Shown here in pieces: positions 33,001 through 45,300 of a DNA stretch of 64,000 nt. The notes under the pieces are model-generated. The model searched no databases, had not been told where the DNA came from, and saw only the letters and a list, made by a program, of their open reading frames with translations. This stretch comes from Bolinopsis microptera (taxonomy: Eukaryota > Ctenophora > Tentaculata > Lobata > Bolinopsidae): the NCBI RefSeq assembly GCF_026151205.1, contig NC_087079.1, positions 8,546,635 through 8,610,634 on the forward strand, written 5' to 3'. The translations under genes were made by a program, and so were the position numbers. Position 1 is the stretch's first letter. Every line of letters begins with the position of its first letter.

Positions 33001-36000
33001 CTACTAGACATTGCTTAAACAAGCAGTACGTAGCAGACACAATGTAACACGAGTAGACACGAGTCACGACACTAGACGAGTAATAATCAGAAATGATATC
33101 TAATTGGCATATGCTGCCAGACCCCTGATTGAGCGCGTTTGTGCGAATTCCCTTTTTTTCATGCAAGTCTGAGTATCATTGGGTCACGTGACTTACAACC
33201 AGAGGTGCTTAATAAGGTTGTTCGTAAGCAGGCACTGTCTAGTACAGTACTAATCACCGTCTGGCGTCTAGAGCTGAGTCACATGATTGCAGTAATGAGC
33301 TAATTAAGTAGCTACCCAGACCCTGAACACGTGACCTTCATATTTCGTTTTCATAATCAGAAGATTAAATACTGCCAATTTTGCGATTATAGCCGGGGGC
33401 TAGCCCAGGGAGGTGGCCCAAAATATTTTCCGGTTTTTTCTAAGTCCGCACCTACCCCTCGATACACTATTCTGTATTCTGGACTCAAGGTTTCCCCCGG
33501 TAATGCGATCTCGGAAGGCAGGCCTCCCCTTTGCAACACGAGCTCGGAAGCGGGAGCTCTCGATACAGGAGGTACGTCTCGAGAACGACTCGGACCGAAA
33601 ACTTTTAAGTTAAAATTTTTCGAAGTTTTTCTGAAAACCACTTTTTTCCACGATTCAGGCTACCTTGTTCATTATTAGCCGAAAATATTTTTTCGGTTTT
33701 TCGAAGTACCCACCTACCCCTCGATACACAATTCTGGACTCGAGGTTTCCCCTGGTAATGTGATCACGGAAGGCAGGCCTCCCCTTTGCAACACGAGCTC
33801 GGAAGCGGGAGCTCTCGATACAGGAGCTGTACGTCTCGAGAACGACTCGGACCGAAAACTTTTAAGTAAAAATTTTTCGAAGTTTTTCTGAAAACCACTT
33901 TTTTCCACGATTCAGGCTACCCTGTTCATTATTAGCCGAAAATATTTTTTCGGTTTTTCGAAGTCCGCACCTACCCATCGATACACAATTCTGGACTCGA
34001 GGTTTCCCCCGGTAATGTGATCTTGGAAGGCAGGCCTCCCCTTTGCAACACGAGCTCGGAAGCGGGAGCTCTCGATACAGGAGCTGTACGTCTCGAGAAC
34101 GACTCGGACCGAAAACTTTTAAGTAAAAATTTTTCGAAGTTTTTCTGAAAACCACTTTTTTCCACGATTCAGGCTACCCTGTTCATTATTAGCCGAAAAT
34201 ATTTTTTCGGTTTTTCGAAGTCCGCACCTACCCATCGATACACAATTCTGGACTCGAGGTTTCCCCCGGTAATGTGATCTTGGAAGGCAGGCCTCCCCTT
34301 TGCAACACGAGCTCGGAAGCGGGAGCTCTCGATACAGGAGGTACGTCTCGAGAACGACTCGGACCGAAAAACTTCTAAGTCAAAATTTTTTTAAAGTTTT
34401 TCTGAAAACCACTTTTTTTTCCACGATTCAGGCTACCCTGTTCATTATTAGCCGAAAATAATTTTTTGATTTTTTTTCGGTAAAAAAAACTGAAATCCGG
34501 CAAAAATCCGGCAAATTTTTTTCCAGCCGGAGCCGGAACCGGAACCGGATTTTGAAGCCGGATATCCGGCCGGAACCGGATTCAGCCGGATTTCCGGTCG
34601 GTTCCTAGTCTACAGAACTTTAATTTTATTCATAACAAGTCAGTTTGCTATTTATCAATCAAACGATCCTCAACTCACCGATTATCATATTCCCAAACAA
34701 TCTCGTTCTTTAAAAACCACATGATCTTACAGCTCATCAATCCTCAGGTTCCCAGACAGATTTATCGAGTGTTTCATCGCAGAACAGAACATGGTTGGAG
34801 TCTCCCTGGGCTGTGGAGCTCGTAACAGGACCATCCCCTTCTGCTCCACCTTCGCTACCTTCTTCACCCGGGCCATGGACCAGATCAGGATGGCTGCTGT
34901 GTCCCAGTCTCAGCTCAACATGGCTGGATCTCATTGCGGTGTGAGCATTGGAGAGGATGGTCCCAGTCAGATGGCTCTCGAGGATATTGCTGCGTTCAGG
35001 TTCCTGTCACTTCATAACATGTTTTGTGTGTTTTCCTCCGCAGTTATTTTTGTAATCATTTTATAACAGTTAAACTTATTTTAAAAACGTTTTACGCCCA
35101 ACTGAACTATAAAAACTAACATTATTATCCTCAGAGCTATCCCTAACCTGGTTTACTTCTACCCATCTGACGCAGTGTCAGCTTGCCGAGCTGTGGAGCT
35201 CGCTGCTAACTACAAGTACATGACCTTTATCAGGACATCTCGCCCTGCCACAACTGTTATCTACGCTAACGATGAGGTGTTCGAGATTGGTAAAGCTAAG
35301 GTGAGAGGGTCTTTGTGAGGCTTGTTAGACTGTAATTTTAGTACAATGGTGGAGTAATTTGTTAAGGGAGCCACAATTTTAAAGAATTCGGTCAATAATA
35401 TTGTGGCATTTCATGCTCTGTATGAGATACACTCGCTGCAGAGAAATGGAAAAACTTTATCGCCAGTTGTTAAAGTTTCTACTTCTAAGAGTTCTCAAAA
35501 GTTGAAAATTGCAGCTTTGTCTAAAACGACTTTCTTTGTGTCAGTTCAATTGTTATCAACTAAAAGTTCTGTCTGTATAACCCATGTCAACACCCAACAC
35601 CCTGCTTTGTTTTGTCAAACAAAGCACAGTTTACTACACATTCCACCTGCTGCCAGGCAGCCTTGCCTTTTTTCCTTTGTAGTCCGAAAGTTCTGCTTGT
35701 AGTTTAACACCAACACCCTTAAACACCTTTTTGTTCAGATTGTTAAAACGTCAGCGGAGGATAAGGTACTGGTTATTGGTGCTGGTATTACGTTAGACTC
35801 GGCTATGAAGGCCCACAGCTCCTTACTAGAGAAAGGTTAATAGTTGCTCCTTTATCATGAGCGGACTGCAGTTGTACTGATACATGTCTTATTGTCTGTG
35901 TAAATGGGGTGGGTGTAATTTTACCACCGCATATTGTCTATACAACACAGTGATAAATTACTGTCCAGAATATTATCATTATCACGGAACAAAATGCGAG

Positions 36001-37290
36001 AATATCCCACATTCGCATTTCGCATGTATGTAGGTACTAAATCTCATTCAACTTTACATATATCTAACCTGCACAGTGCACACAAACTAAACCTCTTGGG
36101 CAGTATAGCATTACAAAGTAATTTCATTACACTCTAATCTATCACCGATCACGTGACTTACTTATTATATCACGTGACGTGTTAATCACGTGGTTACCCC
36201 AGGAACCAGTGTGAGGGTGATGGACCCCTTCACGATAAAACCTCTTGACAAGGAGGCGGTACTGAAACACGCTAAGGAATGCGGTGGTCGTGTTATTACT
36301 GTGGAGGATCACTACGCTGAGGGTAACTAAATTAATTTTACTAAATTAATTTTACTAAATGTTAGCCAATGCAATTCAGCGATTAGGAAGTATTAACGCT
36401 ACACTAATATCAGTAATCATGCCACTAGTTTACCAAGCCCAGTCTTTGCTACTTTTGACCAAAATCAGCTGCAATATGGAGTCAGATTGCACAATTTGAT
36501 GAATTGAAGAGTAAATGTTGGTACATACCCTGCATAATATGTAGGGTAAGTACCAACATAGAACATATCTGTGATATCTCATTCTCTTGGTCAGAAAATG
36601 CGTTCTCTAGTCTCTTCAGCCTCGACTTTGGTCGCGTCAAATTGAATATTATGTCAGACAAACCTGCTTACTGTTAAATTTAGTGGCGCCTAATAGCCCA
36701 TATAAGTATCTATCATATTGCCTTACGGTGTGAAAATAAACATTGCAACGTTTGGATGAATATGTAATGACCAATAGAGAAAAGTGATTTGGCACATATC
36801 TAAACCATGAACAAGTTTTGGGATAATTGTCATTTTGAGATATTTTTGTTTTTTCGCGGGAAACTTCATCTCTACTAGATCAATGATTAGAATAACACCT
36901 GGTCACCAACTCAGAATGTGTACAACATTATGTTGCCACCTTGTGGGTCCCTGCATTTGGCCCTAATTGAGTAATTGGTTTGGCAAATTTCAATGAGTTC
37001 TAGATTTAAGTTAACCAACCTTACAAGTTGCAGCAATAAATCTCTCAAAAGTGTTATTTTTAAAGCATACACAGTGCCATAGTAAGTGCCATAATCTGAC
37101 TGCTTCCCTTAACTCAGGTGGTATTGGGGAGGCTGTAGCTGGAGTACTCTCCAACGCAGACTTCATCACAAAACACAAGATCCTAGCCGTACGTGAAATT
37201 CCTAGATCTGGACCTTCCGCTGTACTTCTGGACATGTTCGGTATCTCCGCCAACAAAGTTGTTGACGCAGTATTGGATATGGTTGAATAG
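30057..37290 (+). CDS. TKT: Transketolase, complete, 12 exons
   Basis: A cytosolic, thiamine-diphosphate-dependent enzyme moving two-carbon units between sugar phosphates in the non-oxidative pentose phosphate pathway. Exons: 30057-30157, 30339-30456, 30707-30918, 31525-31716, 31857-32011, 32171-32326, 32489-32615, 34748-34999, 35135-35300, 35739-35835, 36203-36322 and 37118-37290. All are GT-AG and in phase, giving 622 residues, the length of animal TKT. Diagnostic segments are [42 protein letters not shown], the cofactor motif [13 protein letters not shown]...[45 protein letters not shown] and [11 protein letters not shown]. No lesion is seen. Intron 7 is swollen by a hAT element. Confidence 0.98.
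32658..34607. mobile_element. hAT element in TKT intron 7, 8-bp target duplication
   Basis: 1,950 bp with 12-bp inverted ends TAGGAACCGACC / GGTCGGTTCCTA, flanked by GTCTACAG (32650-32657 and 34608-34615). An 8-bp duplication defines hAT. Subterminal DNA at both ends is crowded with CCGGA/TCCGG motifs, the usual transposase-binding pattern. Coding remains are limited to a minus-strand stretch (32716-32901) with [15 protein letters not shown], resembling the first half of a BED zinc finger; the catalytic domain is absent. The centre holds a tandem array. It is non-autonomous and sits in an intron between intact exons. Confidence 0.85.
33390..34460 (+). repeat. Four-unit ~257-bp tandem array inside the hAT element
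   Basis: Units start near CTACCCCTCGATACAC at 33452, 33714, 33971 and 34228 (spacing 262, 257, 257). Each contains GAGCTCGGAAGCGGGAGCTC, a short palindrome, and the phrase ACTCGGACCGAAAAC. The middle two are nearly identical; the first and last have diverged, which suggests unequal exchange. Confidence 0.9.
36517..36557. repeat. 41-bp near-perfect palindrome in TKT intron 11
   Basis: GTTGGTACATACCCTGCATA is followed at once by its inverted partner, with one G-T wobble and one mismatch. The loop is too small for a miRNA precursor; it is more likely a foldback remnant. Confidence 0.6.
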
Positions 37291-38780
37291 AGACTGCCTT
37301 TCTTTTAGTTTCAAGTCATGTTTAGTTTTAGATTGTTTTTACTCATGACGGTTTTCCACTTTTCGGAAAGTTTAGTACTCTAGTTTTATAGATGTTTCTT
37401 TCATTTAAATTTCTGATAGTTTTATAGAGTTATAACTTTATAAAAGTTTTGACGATTTCAAATTTTCATCCTCACTAATTTATTAACGACATAATATGGT
37501 CTTTTTGCTTAACTTATGATGTTCATTTTAATATTGCCACATTTGCTAACATTGCTCTAGCTGCTAAATTGTGTTTATATTTGTTTAACTCCCTGCATAG
37601 TGTACCTACATTGCACCAGATGAATAAAGAAAAACACTGAATTGCATTGTTTGTGAAAGTCAAGCTAAAATAACAAGGATGCTCTATTGCTCCCCGGACT
37701 AGCCACAATATCCTCCACAGCTTCTCTAACATGGTCATTTTAGCATAATATATATATATAGTTACAATTTACATTCGAAATAACTTAGTAATGGTGGTTA
37801 GTAAGCTATCGATGTGTTTAACAGTCTTCTAATAGTCTTAACAAATGGCGCTCCGAACTAAATAAACATTGGAGATAACTTCAGTAACATTGTTTAAATC
37901 AATTATAGCGACAACATGAATGTTTTAAGGTATTCCAGGCCAATCAAATTCTAGAATGTTCCTTTGCTGTTTATAAACACTCGAAAAATCTCAATTGCAG
38001 GGTGCAAAATTGAGCCACGACCATTTTGTTTACATAATTTTTCTTAACATCTGAATAAGTAATTCTCTAAAAGTGAAAACGAGGGAATACAGAATGTGCT
38101 AGATGATGAGCCTGAGAGGTTTGCATGATTAAACCGCCAAATTTTAAAATGAGTCACAGCGGCGATCGCCAAACGCTTAAAGACTGGGCAACACGCACGT
38201 TCGTTCTGCGCACAGGTTGCTTGGAAAATGTTGCATGCATTTGCAATTTCGGAAGTTTGATCTGGTGGATTCGTGTAGTGTTTTTGAGTCTCATGATTTG
38301 ATAGTTCTTTTATTCAAATTTCTGATTGTTTCTGAATAGACTCAGTGATGACAGATTCTAATGGAAATAAATAGCTGAATAACGTATCGACATTTCTACG
38401 TCATACTCATATTCTCAAATTATTTGTTATATAGTAGTGTTGAAAGTATTAAAAAAGTTTGATCGTGCAACGATTTAATTGCACGCGACACGATCGACGA
38501 TAATATCGCGGTAAATGACGATAATCGTCTTATCGTCTCGTTATCAGACGATAAACGTCATGTCACACGATACTCGTAAATATGATGTTTAACTAATGAT
38601 AATCGCTTTTAATATAGTTAGAGCTACTCGATTCAGGAATCCGGATTATTGGAAACATGGGACAAAACTCTAAATTGGGACATGCGTTTATTTGCCCTAT
38701 CCTATTATAAGTCATGAATTGTCGAATGTCGATCATAATTGTATAAGATAATAAAGTTATAAGCTGGGCCTAGGAGCTAT
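37291..38780. other. 3' flank of TKT and intergenic DNA
   Basis: AT-rich, no gene. AATAAA at about 37622 on the plus strand is a plausible TKT polyadenylation signal. 38414-38449 is a third copy of the 36-bp repeat that brackets the CR1-like LINE. 38460-38590 is rich in ACGATAATCG-type inverted motifs. Confidence 0.4.
38414..38449 (+). repeat. 36-bp repeat, third copy
   Basis: Same sequence as 13268-13303 (CTCAAATTATTTGTTATATA...), here far from any LINE. Confidence 0.7.
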
Positions 38781-39076
38781 AGAAATTCGCACAAAATGAC
38801 AGGTTCATCGAATGAAAGAGAATGAATGTTCTCCTGAAAGTGCCCGGATGAACCAAAAACGGTCGGAAAATGTATGTGTTGAACGTAGGACCACTCCAGC
38901 CAAGTTTGGGAATCACTATAACTACATGTCTAGAACCAATATGAGGGTGTCTCAAATTTTGTCCCACAAAATATAGTCACACAAAATGACCAATTTTGTA
39001 CAATTCTGAGCACTTTCAGGAGAACGTTAATTTTCGTTAATTTTCCGAACCTGCAGGGTCATTTTGTGCAATTTCT
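38781..39076. mobile_element. MITE-like element with imperfect inverted ends
   Basis: Ends are AGAAATTCGCACAAAATGAC and, inverted, AGAAATTGCACAAAATGACC; a second inverted pair (TTCTCCTGAAAGTGC / GCACTTTCAGGAGAA) lies inside. About 296 bp, non-coding. No clear target duplication. Confidence 0.55.
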
Positions 39077-39376
39077 GATTGTTGCATTCTTTGCTGTTTG
39101 ACTTCGTTGAGAGTTAAAATTACATTTCATTTCAACTTATTATTGATAATTTGATTTTTTTAAACCCTCGGACTGTTTTGGTAACAATGACGTCAAATAA
39201 AAATACACTTGTACCGTCCGAACAAACAGAAACTCATTACATACTTCACCAACAATTTACAAATACATCATGGTTAACTAACCCGAAGCTTGTTATCTTA
39301 CAAAATTATGTTCTCTCATGCTAAAATAATTTTGCTGCATGATTTGACCCAAAAATAAAAACGCATAGCTTTTTAA

Positions 39377-42300
39377 TCATTTCTTGGCCTTAGTCCTTTC
39401 TTTTTGTTTGTCTTTCAATGCCTGTTTCAGTCTAGTTTTATTTTTGGCCTGCTGGCGCACACTGACACGTGCGTCTGGCAATTGCGCGTCTCGTCGTGCA
39501 GCCGCCCCACATCCATGCACCTCCGGCATCTGATGCTCGGAACAGTGGCAGGAGGCGCAGAATCTACAGGGTGAGATGTAGGAGATACAAGGGTTCTGGC
39601 AGCCAGTAATAGGGCATGCTAGCCGGGATGAGACTGCATCGTCCAGTACACTGAAGTCATCATCTGTACTGGGCTGAGGTTGTTTGGGAGTGTCCTTCTT
39701 TTTCTGAAGAGAGTACTTGTCATCAAATGGTACTGCTCAGAATTTCTGTTTAAAGATCATCACATCAAAATAAAATGATTGAATTTGAAGATGATTGAGA
39801 AAAGCCTCATCATAAAGTATCTCACCTTTTTACCACTAGCTGCGGATTTATTACGTTTCTGATTCTGACTTGGGGTTGGGGTGGTAAAGGTCTTGGGTTT
39901 ACAGCGTACCAGGTGCAGTTCAATGTTAGCTTTGGGAACTCTCGCACCACATTGTTTACATACCACCAGACTAGACAGTGGTGTTGGTATGTTGGGATCA
40001 TCTGAAAAATAATTTAGATTAAAATTATTTTGACCACACTTACAAAAACAAGACTTGATAATAGTGTCTGTTATCATGTAACGAGTCACCACTTTTCTGA
40101 TTCTCAAAATTGGTAATGAAATTCCTAAGATTTAGAAAAAAAAACCCTAAACATACCATTATGAGTTACAGGGGGAGGGATAACTGCAGTATTGTCACTA
40201 CTTGGAGAACAGACCTCTGAGGTAATTCCTTCGCTTTGCACTAACTCTTCCTCTTTTTCAGTGTCTTGACTAGTCTTATATACACATAAGATTCGTTCAT
40301 TACCTAGTGTGAAAAAAGAATAGTAAATTTCCGATGATTGTGATCGTACTAAACTACAAAATTCTGGTTCAATCAAAATTTAGATATCTGAAATATGTAC
40401 CTGATCCAGTAGACGTTGAGAATAATCCTAGCTCTTCGCACAAAACGTGGATTATCCTTCGCTGGTAGGAGTTAAGTCCTGAGTGATTTATTGGAATGAT
40501 TAAATTCAACTTTAGTTTGTTTCGGAAATGAGGGTTTTAGGAATACATTTTACCACTTCGAAATTTTGATTGATGGAATGTGCGTCCTTCAAATCACCGG
40601 AATTAAGTCACTTTTGTGAGCCAAGGTTGTACGTCTTTAGGTGGGCGTAACGATTTATTTAGATAAGTTAAATAAGGCAGACTTTAGATTCCAATATTTA
40701 AATTATCTAAATGAATCGCAAAAATTCTCTTATCTCACCCGGAAATGCCATACCCTCAGTTCTATCTGTTTCCTTGTAATCCTCGAGTTTTTTCGAGCTA
40801 GTTTGTTTAAAAGTTGTCTCTTGTTTCAATGTCCGAGTTGAAACTGCATTCTTGCTATCTGAGACTAGTTCTTCAGGATCAGAATCAGCTTGCGTGTGTA
40901 CTATTTCCTCTTCTGGGGAGAAGAAGATAAAAACGGAACTTTATAAACGTCTTGAATATTCGAAGCATTACAGTAGTATAATTGAATACATTAATATATT
41001 AACTAGGAAATTACAGAATCATTTGACTGTGTTCCAATTAATACAAATTAAGAGTATTAGTCAGCTTTCTACTGACATATATAATCAAACGCGTTTACAA
41101 AACTTACCATCAACACCTTCCAACCCGTACTCAAACGCTGACTTAACAAGGCCGTGACGGGTAAAATACGCGACAAGGCGACCGAGAAATGCGTCTCTTT
41201 TTACAGTTAGACTGTCTCCAATGAGGCACACGTGTCTCCTAGCTCGGGTCACTGCCACGTTCATTCGCCGGGATTCACTCAAAAAACCTACGAACATGTT
41301 TTGGTTAATGCATTGACCAAACAACTTGCAAATTAAATCCTGTAATCTATTCGCATTTCCAACAGGTATCAGTAGATTATTGAAAAGATCACAAGTATCA
41401 ACTATCAGCACACCTATTTCTCCGGTGTCGTTGCTTCTCACCATAGTAATAACTATGGCTTCCTTTTCTCTGCCTTGAAATCCGTCAACTGAGCAAACTT
41501 CGACCTGCGTGTTATAGATAGTAGAGACCTTAGTTTAAGTTTGAATTGATTGACAGTTTAGCAATTGTTCTGAATTAATCGAGTTGTTAACCTTTATTTC
41601 TGTTCAATACAAATAAAATAAATACAATGATACCAAAAATGTGTAAATCCAAGAAACTAAATATTTTTCGATTACGACCTCACCTCTTTAAACCGGCCCA
41701 TCATCTCAGCCCGGATAAACTCTATCTGTAAGTTATACGGTGTAATAACAGCCATGTCTGCCTCCTTTACTCCTGCCTCCTTCAGACTCGTCAGATACTC
41801 CACCACCAACTTAGCTTCTCCTGGTTCACAGATATCATGGTGATTTGATGTTTACATAGAGAAGTCACGTGACTCTTGATAAATTAACGTATCAACTGCC
41901 ACAATTAAATCCTTTAATGCCAAATCTACCGACAATATAATCCTCTAAATCTATTATAATCTACTAATAAGAAAATATAGAGATGAAGATAAACCCTTGC
42001 AGGCACCACCCGTATTTACACTCAGAATTGAGTTGGATTATTTTCCAATACGAGACCGGGAACAGGTTCTATAGAAAAAAAAACAAAACAAAAAAGAAGA
42101 TAATTTAAACCTTTGTTTCCACGTGAAACGCCCACCAGGGTTTCAAACAGGCCTGATCCAGCAGTATCCACAAAACAAAGAGGATGTGTAGTTATCTCCG
42201 TACTTTCTACTTCTTTCAACCCACTTAAAACGTGACCTGACCAATAGTTCTCATTGTAACTGTTGATAAGGGAGACTTATCTGTGGAGAGAGAATCGAGT

Positions 42301-45300
42301 TCACCGTTGTAATTTTAATAAGAAATTTTATTAAATCCCCCGTCCCCAAAAAACTAACTTGAAACTGAGGAATGTGCAGTTAATTTCCCCGCGTACATCT
42401 CTTCGCTGCTCCATCTCATTATCAGCTCGTTCATCCGGTACTGTTCTGCCGGTACAGGGTTACAGTGTAAAACAATGAGTCTATAGGACGATAATTTTGC
42501 TTTCGTGACAACACAAGCAAGAGCTCAGTGTAGCCTGCCCACAGTTTAGGACTCTAAATATTGCACAGTGTTTAGTATACCACTGTAAGGAAGGGTCTTA
42601 GGGTGATATTAACTACTGCATACTGCATACTAATATAACCTACAGCCATACCTACATGATTTATAATACAGACTAGAGCTTATTATGACATGGAGACATA
42701 GATATGACTTATGTCACGTCTTAGTATTGTTATCTAGACTTGTAATGTAAATTCCAAACAAAACATATCATAAGGAGACAGGAACAGCATTACCCTGATT
42801 ACAAGATGAGGAAAACAAAAGTATGGTATTTCTCAGGGGCGTATGGTATTTCTTAGGGCGTGGGCACACAAAACAAATTCCAAAATGAAAAGAATAGAAT
42901 TAAAATCTTGGTACAGTTATTAGCTGATAAATATCTTATGGTTGTACACTTGATCGCTGTTCACTCGTTCACTCTTGCTTTTTTTGATTCTCGAAATGGC
43001 TCTATAGTCTATGAGTATATTATAGTTTTTCAGAGCGTGTCCCAAATTTATTCGACAAAAAAGCTCTTCCTCTTATGTTTCCTGTATAATAATCAGTTTG
43101 CTGTCAGTAAGAGCAGATATCAATCTAAATTCTAAACCCAATAGTAAAAAAATCGGTCTAGGAATAAAAAAAAGCTTCTGCCAAATAATATCTTTATATC
43201 GCGACGAACATCATATCCGATCCACATTATTTTTTTCCGCAAATTAATATCCGAACTTAAGTCACGAGATTTCTGAGAAACGCATATCTTTACTTTGGAA
43301 GCGGCTTGAACGTGACTATCATTATAACGCGGTAAGTAACTATTCAATTTCACGTCAATGATCACGTGTTGTGTATAATTAAGCTTTTCCACGAAAAGTG
43401 CTTTTGAAATGAACATTAATAAAATATCATAGCGGAAATCTTACCGGTAAGTGAAGTGCAAACTTCATCTGGACATTTTATTGTGTTCAATATCCGCTCC
43501 ATTAGCGTCTGGGAAAGTCCTTCTTTAGCTGCCCTGATTATATTATTAGTTATTAATAATCTCTTCATTATTACATTAACCAAAGAATTATAAGAGAACA
43601 ATAAGATTATACTTGTTCCTCAATCTGAAATGAGGTCATGTCACTATGACAAAGTACTTACTCTAAGCTACCCTAGCTCATGTACCACTTGTGCGATGTA
43701 AAGTGTATATTATGTGTTTAGTGTTTGAGTAAAACAAAGTATACTGAATAAGGAATCAAGTTATAATTTCAAACTTTACTTGTCAGATTTGATGGTAGGT
43801 GGTAGCTGGAGATGGTCGCCAGCCAATATCACCTTCTTTGCGTTCAGGATACCCATCCAACAGGCTACCTAAAGTAGGATATTATGTACTTTAATGCACA
43901 TTGTATACTGTATACACTACCTCATGATATCTTATTTATAATTCGAAAGTTTCTCTCTGTACGTATGTGCTACGACCGCCATCGTGCAAATTTGTTGAGA
44001 AATATTAAGTTGCATAGTAATATAATGCCACGTACAAATTAAGCTCATACAGGAATCATTACATTAATTCATAACATAACTTAAGATTCTACACTGGGTT
44101 ATCTTGGGTCGACTGCGGCTGAATACCGTCATTACTGACTTGTCGATTTCATATCAAACGTCAGCTAACGCTGATCATAATTCATAGATACATCGTTTTC
44201 ATGTCTACATGATCATTAACAGGTGATACCCGTACAATATTTGTTTGAAATATTAGATTATCGATAAGTTACAAAGCAACTCGGCGCACGCCTAATGGTA
44301 AGTTATAAATCTACAAGATCACCATAAAAATTACATAAAAACTAAATCATGTTACTAAGGTCTCACCTCCAAAGCCTGGCTAGCCTCGTCAATAACACAC
44401 ACAGAGAAATGGTTATCTGGCAGTTTGCCCAGAGGTCCGCGTTTGCCAGCCGAGGTGAGCGTACACAGCACTACTTGTGAGGATGTTAAAACTTGCTTTG
44501 TCGCTTTCTGCGGGGGGTATGATCACCTTGTTAGAGATAATATGTACATGACTCAGCAATTCGTGAATTAAGATGCCTGCCGGATAGGTTTTGTGTTGTA
44601 AAAGGATATCTAAATTAATTATATTCATATTGCTCCTGATATGTTTCAGTCACCACCGCCTGAGATATCGATGACTTGAGCTATTTATAGGCAACTTGTC
44701 AACATGCCAACCGACGATACGCCTCCATGTTCTGTTGACGCACGGTCGATACATATTACACATCGATAGAACAGTTGGCGCACCGTATGTGGTCCATGTG
44801 ATCGTCTACCGTGCGTCAGCTACTCAGATGACCATTTTGCACCAACCGTGCGTAAACCGTGCGTCAATTGTTCATTTAATGTGTGTCGGGCGTGCGTCGA
44901 CTTTGAATAAAGTGTCGGTTGGCATATTGCCAAGTTGCTAGTTTTGTAGACCGTAGCTTACAAGTTCTCTTTCCCTCAGCTCTTTTCTGAGTTCCCCAAC
45001 ATTTTTTCTGCTTTGGTAGTCTCCACTTTTGTTTCCTGACTTGTTCCCTCGAAAACCTCTGATAGCCTGGTCGATGTCTTTTCTGACATCTCCCAATATG
45101 TTATCTTCGTCGAGGTTTTTCAGCTTTGCATCTAGAATATACATTACATAAAACATTGCTGAAACATTGTTGAAACATTGTTGACTGAAGACCAACAATT
45201 TACGATCGAAAACTTTCGTCAACAAAAACTGAGCAATAAATCATAAACCTACCAAGAGTAAATTGTTGAAGGTTCACATTGACTCTAGCAGGGTGACCCA

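Noticed and set aside
33331-34165. Overlapping 60-115-codon frames on both strands
   Set aside because: They recur with the 257-bp repeat unit inside the hAT element and encode no known domain.
40641-40841. Open plus-strand frame in the helicase region
   Set aside because: It lies opposite the IGHMBP2 exon at 40739-40912 and its neighbouring introns and has no recognisable domain.
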